Positions 57,228 through 64,000 of a stretch of DNA of 64,000 nucleotides are shown one piece after another. A program made the translations under genes and the position numbers. The notes below the pieces were generated by a model that was given only the letters and a program-made list of their open reading frames with translations, did not search any database and was not told the DNA's origin. The DNA is taken from contig NZ_RKHK01000001.1 of the NCBI RefSeq assembly GCF_003752405.1, positions 1,302,001-1,366,000 on the forward strand, given 5' to 3'. This stretch comes from Bogoriella caseilytica (GTDB lineage Bacteria; Actinomycetota; Actinomycetes; Actinomycetales; Actinomycetaceae). Position 1 is the stretch's first letter; each line of letters begins with the position of its first letter.

Positions 57228-58652
57228 TCAGCCCAGTTCGCGGGTGTGGGTCAGTTCGCGGTACCAGTGGTAGCTGTCCTTGGGGATGCGCGTACCGGTG
57301 GGGTAGTCCACGCGGATGATGCCGAAGCGCTTGGAGTAGCCGTAACCCCACTCGAAGTTGTCCATCAGCGACCACACGAAGTACCCGCGCAGGTCGGCGC
57401 CCTGGTCGCGGGCGTCCAGCGCGGCGCGGATGTGGCGGTTGACGTAGTCGATGCGCTTCTCGTCGTGCACCGCGTAGCCAGTGGGAGTCTCGGAGTCCTT
57501 CACCACCTCGTCGGCAAAGGCTGCGCCGTTCTCGGTGATCATCAGCGGCACATCCGGGTACTCGCGGTGCAGCCGCAGCAACAGCTCGGTCAACCCCGCG
57601 GGCTCGATGTTCCAGCCCATCTCGGTGTACGGGCCCTCCGAGGGCAGGAACTCGACGTCGTGGCAGCCCGGCCAGGGGCTGTGGCCGACGTCCTTGTGCC
57701 CGTCGTTCATCTGGCGCGGCGTGGTGCCGTCCCAGTGGGCGACCTTCGCCGTGGAGTAGTAGTTCACGCCGAGCACGTCCAAGGGCTGCTTGATGATCTC
57801 CGCGTCGCCGGGCTGCACGAAGGACCAGTCGGTCAACGTGGCAGTGTCGGCGATGACGTCCACTGGGTAGCTGCCGTCCAGCAAGGGCTGCAGGAACACC
57901 CGGTTGGCGACGCCGTCCACCTTGCGCACCGCCTCCGCGCTGTTCTCGCCCTCGCCGCGGAAGACGTGCAGGTTCAAGGTGATGGAGTACTTCGGGTCAC
58001 CGGTCGACGTCGCGCGCAGGGCCTGCAGGGCCAGGCCGTGGGCGAGGTTGAGGTGGTGGACGGCCGCCAGGGAGGCGGCCGGCTCGGTGCGGCCGGGGGC
58101 GTGCGCCCCGGAGGCGTAACCCAGGTAGGCCGAGCACCACGGCTCGTTCAGGCTGGTCCAGGTGTCCACGCGGTCACCGAAGTGCTTGCCGAGGATCTCG
58201 GCGTAGTCACCGAAGGCCTCGGCGGTCGAGCGCGCCGGCCAGCCGCCGGCGTCCTCCAAGGTCTGCGGCAGATCCCAGTGGTAGAGCGTGGCCACGGGCG
58301 AGATGTTCCGCTCCAGCAGGCCGTCGATGAGGCGGTCGTAGAAATCGAGACCGTTCTTGTTCGCCGGGCCGGTGCCGGTGGGCTGGATGCGGGGCCAAGC
58401 GATGGAGAAGCGGTAGGCGTCCAGGCCCAGCTCGGCCATGAGGTCGAGGTCTTCCTCGAGCCGGTGGTAGTGGTTGCAGGCGACGTCACCGGTGTCGCCA
58501 CCCAGAGTCTTGCCCGGGGTGTGGGAGAAGGTGTCCCAGATCGACGGGCCACGCCCGCCCTCGGTGGCCGCACCCTCGATCTGGTACGACGCCGTGGCCG
58601 AACCCAGGACGAACCCCGCGGGCAAAGCCCTGGACTTATGCGCTTCACTCAT
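57228..58652 (-). CDS. GH1 beta-glucosidase (family 1 glycosidase)
   Basis: A 474-residue GH1 enzyme. [20 protein letters not shown] and [17 protein letters not shown] open the barrel; the acid/base is Glu170 in SLNEPW and the nucleophile Glu is in [12 protein letters not shown] (~residue 370), with [20 protein letters not shown] at the aglycone side. There is no signal peptide, so it acts on imported oligosaccharides. AAGGAG lies 9 nt before the ATG. It is the last gene of the permease-GH95-GH31-GH1 operon (5-nt gap), where it would remove terminal beta-glucosyl or beta-galactosyl units. Confidence 0.95.
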   Translation of the reverse strand: MSEAHKSRALPAGFVLGSATASYQIEGAATEGGRGPSIWDTFSHTPGKTLGGDTGDVACNHYHRLEEDLDLMAELGLDAYRFSIAWPRIQPTGTGPANKNGLDFYDRLIDGLLERNISPVATLYHWDLPQTLEDAGGWPARSTAEAFGDYAEILGKHFGDRVDTWTSLNEPWCSAYLGYASGAHAPGRTEPAASLAAVHHLNLAHGLALQALRATSTGDPKYSITLNLHVFRGEGENSAEAVRKVDGVANRVFLQPLLDGSYPVDVIADTATLTDWSFVQPGDAEIIKQPLDVLGVNYYSTAKVAHWDGTTPRQMNDGHKDVGHSPWPGCHDVEFLPSEGPYTEMGWNIEPAGLTELLLRLHREYPDVPLMITENGAAFADEVVKDSETPTGYAVHDEKRIDYVNRHIRAALDARDQGADLRGYFVWSLMDNFEWGYGYSKRFGIIRVDYPTGTRIPKDSYHWYRELTHTRELG

Positions 58653-58657
58653 ACTTC

Positions 58658-61018
58658 TCACTCCTTCGTGTTCGGATGCAGGACGGCGGTGCGATGCTGC
58701 GCGGCCACAGGCTCCTCGCCTGCCAGACGTGCCCGGAAGGGCTGGTCGCCGCTGGAGGTCACGTGGACGCCATCGTTCTCGCGGTTGACCGTGAAGACCG
58801 TGACCTCACCGGTTCTCGGATGGGTGACCCGGGCTGCTCCGTCCCCCTCGCCCGGGTAGACGGTGACCATCGCTCCCTCAGCGTAGTCGTGCTCGAAGGA
58901 CTCGGCTCCGGGGGCGGTGACGAGCACGGCGCCGTCGCGCACCCAGAGGGGCAGGGAGTCGAAGTCGTGGCGCTCCCGGCGCCACGCTCCGCCCTCGGCG
59001 CGCTCCCCGGTGAGCAGGTGGGTCCACCCCCCGTGGGGCAGGTAGTACTCGACGTCGCCGACGGCGGAGAAGACCGGGGCCACCAGCAGGTCCGGTCCGA
59101 GCAGATACTGGCGGTCGAGGTTCTCGGTGGCCGGATCCCCCGGGAAGGCCAGCGCCATCGGCCGCATGACCGGTGTCCCGTGCTCGTGAGCGGCCAGGCC
59201 GGCTTGGTGGAGGTAGGGCATCAGTTCACGTTTGAGGTGGGTGAACTGTCGGGTGACCTCGACTGCGCTCTGCCCGGGGGCCTCATCGCCGCGGTCGAAG
59301 CTCCACGGCACCCGGTAGGACTTCGAGCCGTGCAGCCGCGAGTGTGAGGACAACAGGCCGAAAGCCACCCACCGCTTGAACACGGCCGGATCGGGGCTGC
59401 CCTCGAAACCGCCGATGTCGTGGCTCCAGAAGCCGAAGCCGGACAGTGACAGCGACAACCCACCGCGCAGCGATTCGGCCATGGAGATGAAGGTGGAGGA
59501 GTTGTCCCCGCCCCAGTGCACCGGCAGCCGCTGCCCGCCGCTGGTGGCGGCGCGCGCGAAGAGCACCGCCTCACCGGCGCCGCGTTCGGCCTCGATGGCC
59601 TCGAAGACGGCCTGGTTGTAGAGCTGGGCGTACCAGTTGTGCATGACGGCCGGGTCGGAGCCGTCATGCCAGACCACGTCCAGCGGCACGCGCTCACCGA
59701 AATCGGTCTTGACCGCGTCGATGCCCTGGCGCAGCAGGGTGCGGATCTTGCCCTGGTACCAGGCGGTCGCCTCGGGGTTGGTGAAGTCCACCAAGCCCAT
59801 GCCGGCCTGCCACATGTCCCACTGCCACACCGAGCCGTCGGCGCGCTTGACCAGGTACCCGGCCTGGGCGGCCTCGGCGAAGAGCGGCGAGCGCTGCGCG
59901 ATGTACGGGTTGACCCAGGCGCTGGTGTGCAGCCCCTTGTCATGCAGCCGGGCCAGCATGCCTTCGGGATCGGGGAAGGTGCGTGGATCCCACTCGAAAC
60001 TGCTCCAGTCGAACTCGCGCATCCAGAAGCAGTCGAAGTGGAAGACCCCCAGGGGGATGTCCCGCTCCAGCATGCCGTCGATGAAGCGATTGACGGTCTC
60101 TTCGTCGTAGTCGGTGGTGAAGGAGGTGGAGAGCCATAGGCCGTAGGACCAGGCCGGCACGCGCGCCGGCCGGCCGGTCAGGCGGGTGTAGCGCTCCAGG
60201 ACCTCGGCCGGGGTGGGGCCCTGGATGACGAAGTACTCCAGGGCCTCGCCCGCCACGGAGAACTGGACCTGCTCCACGGCCTCGGAGCCCACCTCGAAGG
60301 AGACGTGCTCGGGGTGGTTCACCAGCACGCCGTAGCCGCGGTTGGTGAGGTAGAAGGGCACGTTCTTGTAGGCCTGCTCCGAGGAGGTGCCGCCGTCGGC
60401 GTTCCACACCTCGACGCTCTGGCCGTTCTTGACCAGCGGCCCGAAGCGTTCGCCCAGGCCATAGACCAGCTCCCCGACGTCGAGACCGAGCTGGGTGTGC
60501 AGGTAGGTGCGGGCGGGCGCCAGGCCGTTCTCGGTCACCCCGGAGACGCCGGTGGGTTCGGCCGGGACGGGGGCCTGCGGGCCGAGCCGCATGTAGCCGA
60601 TCGACTTGTGGCCCGAGCGGGTGAGCTCCCGCTCACCGTCGAGGAAGGTGAGGTTCCACGGCGCTCCCGGGGTGACGCGGGCCCGCAGCCCCCCGGTGAC
60701 CAGCTCGCCGGCCTCGTCGTCCACGTGCACGCGGCCGTGGCCCTCCTCGGCCCCGACCAAGTCGAAGCCCGGGCTGGTGCGGGCGCCCTGATGGTGCTCG
60801 ACGCGCACCCGCACGATCCCCTCCAGAGGGCTGGAGAGCGTGACCGTGAGCAGCGCGCGATTGAGGGTGTTTCCCCGGGAGGCGATCACTGCGGTGGGGG
60901 CGTGGATCACCAGCTGCTCCCCCGCCGCCGAGCGCTCGGGGGTGAGGTCGTAGGCCTCCGCGGCGTACTGGGCCTCGACGCCCGGCCGCGTGTGCCAGAA
61001 CCCGTCAGTGAACTTCAT
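58658..61018 (-). CDS. GH31 alpha-glycosidase, alpha-xylosidase (YicI)-like
   Basis: A 786-residue GH31 enzyme without signal peptide. The N-terminal beta-sandwich starts [20 protein letters not shown]; the barrel contains [20 protein letters not shown], the nucleophile Asp in [16 protein letters not shown], the acid/base region [18 protein letters not shown] and [10 protein letters not shown]. The KTDFGERVP and FHFDCFWM blocks follow the alpha-xylosidase YicI branch rather than alpha-glucosidases. It would remove alpha-1,6-xylose from xyloglucan oligosaccharides. Its ATG overlaps the GH95 stop in ATGA (61015-61018). Confidence 0.93.
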   Translation of the reverse strand: MKFTDGFWHTRPGVEAQYAAEAYDLTPERSAAGEQLVIHAPTAVIASRGNTLNRALLTVTLSSPLEGIVRVRVEHHQGARTSPGFDLVGAEEGHGRVHVDDEAGELVTGGLRARVTPGAPWNLTFLDGERELTRSGHKSIGYMRLGPQAPVPAEPTGVSGVTENGLAPARTYLHTQLGLDVGELVYGLGERFGPLVKNGQSVEVWNADGGTSSEQAYKNVPFYLTNRGYGVLVNHPEHVSFEVGSEAVEQVQFSVAGEALEYFVIQGPTPAEVLERYTRLTGRPARVPAWSYGLWLSTSFTTDYDEETVNRFIDGMLERDIPLGVFHFDCFWMREFDWSSFEWDPRTFPDPEGMLARLHDKGLHTSAWVNPYIAQRSPLFAEAAQAGYLVKRADGSVWQWDMWQAGMGLVDFTNPEATAWYQGKIRTLLRQGIDAVKTDFGERVPLDVVWHDGSDPAVMHNWYAQLYNQAVFEAIEAERGAGEAVLFARAATSGGQRLPVHWGGDNSSTFISMAESLRGGLSLSLSGFGFWSHDIGGFEGSPDPAVFKRWVAFGLLSSHSRLHGSKSYRVPWSFDRGDEAPGQSAVEVTRQFTHLKRELMPYLHQAGLAAHEHGTPVMRPMALAFPGDPATENLDRQYLLGPDLLVAPVFSAVGDVEYYLPHGGWTHLLTGERAEGGAWRRERHDFDSLPLWVRDGAVLVTAPGAESFEHDYAEGAMVTVYPGEGDGAARVTHPRTGEVTVFTVNRENDGVHVTSSGDQPFRARLAGEEPVAAQHRTAVLHPNTKE

Positions 61019-63345
61019 GTGGTCAACCGTTCTGTATCGGTGTCGTCAGGCGCTTCCCAGTGGTGGGTGAGCGTGCCCGCCTCGGGCACCTCCACCCGCT
61101 GCCGGGTGGGGCCGAATCGCAGGATGTGGGGGCCGGCGGCCCGGGTTTCGCGGGTGGTGAGCCGCACCGTCACCGGGACGCCGTCGCGCCAGTCGATGTC
61201 GACGTTGAGGCCCGGCCGGGCCACCAGGCCGCGGACGGAGCCGGTGGCCATCACCGGCGGCAGGGCGGGGAGCAGGTGGATCTCGCCGCGGTGGCTCTGC
61301 AACATCGCTTCGCAGACGGCAGCGGGGAATCCGAGGTTCGCGTCGATCTGGAAGGGCGGGTGTGCCGCGAAGAGGTTCGGGTACAGGCCGCCGGCGTGCT
61401 GGGCGCTCTCGATGACCGGCCGGAAGAGGTACCGCAGCAGCTCACCGAAACGCGCGCCGTCGCCCAGCCGGGCACGGAGCGCCAGCTTCCAGGCCAGCGA
61501 CCAGCCCGTGGAGTCATCGCCGCGCTCGTCCAGCGTGGCCCGCACCGCCGCGGCCAGGCCGGTGTCTGTCAGCGCATCCACGCCGGGGTAGACGAAGGCG
61601 AGGTGGGAGAGGTGGCGGTGCTGCCGGTCCTCGGCCGTGAGGTCCTCGTGCCATTCCTGAATGGTGCCGTCCGCGGTCACGACCGGCGGCCGGATGCGCG
61701 CCGCGGCATGGGCGGCCTCGGCCACCAGCGGCTCGTCCTGGTGGCCGAGCTGTGCGGCCAGGCGGCCCAGGAGCTCGAAGAGCTCCGTGGCCAGCGCGCG
61801 GTCCATGGCGCTGCCCACGGTCAGGGCCGCAGGGCCCTCGACGGTGAGGTAGCGGTTCTCCGGGGAGGTGGAGGGGAAGGTCACCAGGTGCCCGTCGTGT
61901 TCCTCGAGCAGATCGAGCACGAAGCGCGCCGCGCCGGTGGCCAGCGGCCAGAGCCGATCGGCCCAGTGGTGGCCCGGATCGCCGAAGTCGAGCAGCCGGC
62001 CCAGTTCGCAGGTCAGCCAGGCGCCCCCCATCGGCCAGTGGGACCAGGAGGCATCCCCGCCGGTGGGTGAGGTGAAGGCCCAGGCGTCGCTGTTGTGGTG
62101 GGCGGTCCACCCTCCGGCACCGTAGAGCCGGCGTGCGGTGTCCTGCCCGTTCCGGGCCAGAGCCTCGGTGAGGGCCAGCAGCGGCTCGGCGGTCTCCAGC
62201 AGACCGAGGGGGCCGGCTGCCCAGTAGTTCATCTCGACGTTGATGTTCAGCGTGTAGGCGCTCGACCACGGCGGCTGCATCTGCTCGTTCCACAGGCCCT
62301 GCAGCGTGGCGGGCAGCCCGCCCGGCCGGGAAGAGGCGGTCAGCAGGTAGCGGCCGTAGTCGAAGAGCGCTTCGACCAGCGCGGGATCCTGATGGGGTGC
62401 GCCCTCGAGCCGGTCGGGGTCGACCAGCTCCACGCTCTCGCTGAGCCTCAGCTCGGTGCCGCCATGGAGAGCGCGCTGAGTGCGCACGTGCTCGCGGCGC
62501 ATCTGCTCGGGTCCGCGCGCCTGCGCGGCGGTGACGCGAGCCCTCGCCCGGGTGGCCGCGTGCTCAGCGGTGCCCTCGGGTGGGCGCCCCAGGGCGGTGA
62601 AGGTGGTCTCGGTGGCGAGCACCAGGTCCACCTCGGTGACGCCGATCAGCTCGATGCCGCCGTCTGCGCCACGGTGCGCCTCGCCGTCATGCCGCATCCG
62701 GGCGAGCACCGCGCCCTGGAGCGGGTCGACGCCTGCGGCCTGCCAGCGCAGCGGCGGTTCATTCGGTTCGTGACTGGGGGCGACGTCTGCAGGCAAGGTG
62801 AGCAACAGGCACAGCTCCTCGGCATCCTCCCGGCTCTCGCTCACGTGCAATGGCGAGCTGAACGCGAGGCCCAGATCCACCGATCGCTCGGAACGCACCT
62901 GATGCACCAGCACCTGCTCGGCGGCGCTGATGAAGGTCTCGTGGCACACATCGCCCAGGTGTGCGGTGTGGACCGCTTCGTGCAGGTCGAGGGAGCGGCG
63001 CACCTCGCTTCCGGCACCGCGCTGACGGATCCGGAGATCAGCGAAGGGCAGGTAGGCCTGGGAGTAGTGGTTCTGCAGCGGCTGCAGGGCCCGCTCGGCA
63101 GCGGCGGGCTCCCCGCGTGCCAGCAGGGCGCGGGCCTGCTCCCGTGCCGACTGTGCCTCGGCCTCGGTGATCACCCCGCGGCGGTGCTCGCTCGCCGGCG
63201 AGCCCGACCACGCGGTGCCGTCGTTGAGCTGCAGCCGCAGCTCCCCGGCCGAAGCGAGCACCATGGCGCCGGTGCGTCCATTGCCCAGGGGGAGGCCGTC
63301 GAGCCAGTTCCGCGCAGGGCGCGTCCATGTGAGTGTGCGAACCAT
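61015..63345 (-). CDS. GH95 alpha-L-fucosidase-like glycosidase
   Basis: A 776-residue GH95 enzyme, no signal peptide. WTRPARNWLDGLPLGNGRTG opens the N-terminal beta domain; the catalytic barrel has LQGLWNEQMQPPWSSAYTLN then INVEMNYWAAGPLGL, the paired Asn (NIN) and surrounding residues of GH95, with WTAHHNSDAW, EWHEDLTAEDRQHRHLSHLA and FQIDANLGFPAAVCEAMLQS later. GH95 enzymes remove alpha-1,2-fucose (some act on alpha-galactose). It starts 2 nt after the permease stop, and the longer open frame upstream overlaps that permease. Confidence 0.92.
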   Translation of the reverse strand: MVRTLTWTRPARNWLDGLPLGNGRTGAMVLASAGELRLQLNDGTAWSGSPASEHRRGVITEAEAQSAREQARALLARGEPAAAERALQPLQNHYSQAYLPFADLRIRQRGAGSEVRRSLDLHEAVHTAHLGDVCHETFISAAEQVLVHQVRSERSVDLGLAFSSPLHVSESREDAEELCLLLTLPADVAPSHEPNEPPLRWQAAGVDPLQGAVLARMRHDGEAHRGADGGIELIGVTEVDLVLATETTFTALGRPPEGTAEHAATRARARVTAAQARGPEQMRREHVRTQRALHGGTELRLSESVELVDPDRLEGAPHQDPALVEALFDYGRYLLTASSRPGGLPATLQGLWNEQMQPPWSSAYTLNINVEMNYWAAGPLGLLETAEPLLALTEALARNGQDTARRLYGAGGWTAHHNSDAWAFTSPTGGDASWSHWPMGGAWLTCELGRLLDFGDPGHHWADRLWPLATGAARFVLDLLEEHDGHLVTFPSTSPENRYLTVEGPAALTVGSAMDRALATELFELLGRLAAQLGHQDEPLVAEAAHAAARIRPPVVTADGTIQEWHEDLTAEDRQHRHLSHLAFVYPGVDALTDTGLAAAVRATLDERGDDSTGWSLAWKLALRARLGDGARFGELLRYLFRPVIESAQHAGGLYPNLFAAHPPFQIDANLGFPAAVCEAMLQSHRGEIHLLPALPPVMATGSVRGLVARPGLNVDIDWRDGVPVTVRLTTRETRAAGPHILRFGPTRQRVEVPEAGTLTHHWEAPDDTDTERLTT

Positions 63346-63347
63346 GT

Positions 63348-64000
63348 CTACAGTTTCAGGCTTCCCGCAGCCAGGCCAGAACGCCAGTAGCGCTGGAGGC
63401 TCACGAAGACCACGATGATCGGCACGATCGAGATCAACGCACCGATGATCACCAAGGTCTGCAGGCCGGGCACCGTGATCGCGGCCTGGCTCCACCCGGA
63501 CAGCCCCACGGTGACAGGCTGCAGACTGGGATCCCGCAACACCAGCAGCGGCAGCATGAAGTTGTTCCAGGAGCCGATGAAGGCGAAGAGCAGGATTGTC
63601 ACCGAACCCGGGGTGAGCAACCGCAGGGCGATGGAGAAGAACGCCCGCCACTCGCTGGCGCCGTCGACTCGGGCCGCCTCGAGCAGTTCGCGGGGGATCG
63701 AGGCCTGGGCGTAGATGTAGCCGAGCATCACGCCGAAGGGATACACCAGGGAGGGCAGCAGCACCCCGAGCATGGTGTTGTTCAGGCCCATGTTCACCAG
63801 CAGCGTGTACGTGGGCTGGGCGAGCACGGTCTGGGGCACCAGCATGCTGCCCACCACGGCGGCGAGCACCACGGTGCGGCCACGGAAGCGGTACATGGCC
63901 AGCGCGTATCCCGAGATCACGCTGATGAAGGTCATCAGCACCGAGCCGAGCCCCGAGTAGATCAGGGAGTTCAGCATCCAGCGCCAGAAGATCCCGCCGT
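63348..64000 (-). CDS. ABC sugar-transporter permease (MalG type), 5' end beyond the window
   Basis: The reverse strand is open to the window edge; the visible 217 codons include several membrane segments, the EAA loop IPRELLEAARVDGASEWRAF and a C-terminal end FVSLQRYWRSGLAAGSLKL close to the MalG-type consensus. The residues before the first Met in view (IFWRW) match the family, so that Met is not the start. It is followed 2 nt later by the GH95 gene, which shows the importer and hydrolases are one operon. The binding protein and partner permease should lie just outside. Confidence 0.92.
   Translation of the reverse strand, partial: GGIFWRWMLNSLIYSGLGSVLMTFISVISGYALAMYRFRGRTVVLAAVVGSMLVPQTVLAQPTYTLLVNMGLNNTMLGVLLPSLVYPFGVMLGYIYAQASIPRELLEAARVDGASEWRAFFSIALRLLTPGSVTILLFAFIGSWNNFMLPLLVLRDPSLQPVTVGLSGWSQAAITVPGLQTLVIIGALISIVPIIVVFVSLQRYWRSGLAAGSLKL

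Noticed and set aside
57057-58859. A 600-codon forward frame antisense to the GH1 gene
   Set aside because: Low-complexity Val/Gly/His/Arg product; the opposite strand encodes an intact GH1 enzyme.
1-64000. tRNA, rRNA, CRISPR arrays and insertion sequences
   Set aside because: By eye I found no tRNA cloverleaf, no regularly spaced direct repeats with unique spacers and no transposase motif; a tRNAscan or ISfinder run would be decisive.

Overview
The window is a chromosomal stretch from a very GC-rich actinobacterium. The supporting signs are GC-saturated third codon positions, GTG and TTG starts, many SD-less starts, a mycothiol-type isomerase/DinB protein, an AfsR/SARP-type regulator with a BTAD domain, sugar ABC importers without their own ATPase, and CPH-type copper export. 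Gene families and style suggest Micrococcales (Ruaniaceae- or Beutenbergia-like), but that placement is inference. I see no rRNA, tRNA, CRISPR array, insertion sequence or prophage.

Layout. 1-9 kb: the N-terminal part of an L-serine dehydratase, small oxidoreductase/isomerase-like genes, an efflux region (MFS, PadR plus its membrane partner, ABC exporter with a divergent TetR), a terpene-cyclase-fold protein and a methyltransferase. 9-22 kb: a PQQ-type sugar dehydrogenase lipoprotein, a MerR-led membrane operon with a Na+/H+ antiporter, an amidohydrolase, two envelope proteins, a 997-residue SARP/NB-ARC/TPR regulator, a thiamine-binding protein, a NERD protein and a BlaI/M56 pair. 22-24.4 kb: a thiM-thiE-thiD operon with 4-nt overlaps behind a TPP riboswitch. 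24.4-34 kb: a GH26 mannanase-like exported protein, a tricorn-type protease and a 1610-residue surface protein with P-domains, Ig-like repeats and a sortase-like tail. 34-42 kb: a Tat-exported DUF6916-like protein beside a tail-collar protein, a TetR/NAD-binding pair, a proline-rich membrane protein and a three-gene sugar importer, then the remnant of a peptide-transporter ATPase. 42-57 kb: many small housekeeping and accessory genes, including ParDE, a PemK/MazF pair, an ECF sigma factor with a membrane partner, a CopB-type ATPase behind a CsoR-type operator, photolyase, SprT-like protein, LMW-PTP and PP2C. 57-64 kb: a tight reverse-strand operon of sugar permease, GH95, GH31 and GH1.

The GH95-GH31-GH1 operon encodes the cytoplasmic exo-enzymes expected for stripping imported fucosylated xyloglucan oligosaccharides. 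The thi operon salvages thiamine under riboswitch control. Many regulators sit beside clear palindromic operators (PadR, TetR twice, BlaI, ParD, CsoR).

Two observations cut across the window. First, a repeated start-site grammar (a -10 hexamer of type TANNNT, about 6-7 nt, then the start codon) indicates widespread leaderless transcription; it fixes several starts and supports an otherwise invisible 47-codon ORF. Second, at 56.12-56.38 kb a promoter drives a 12-codon leader ORF with a strong SD. Its stop abuts a hairpin whose loop holds the AUG of a 49-codon ORF, and a 12-bp stem enclosing two hairpins follows. This is the best candidate for an undescribed element.
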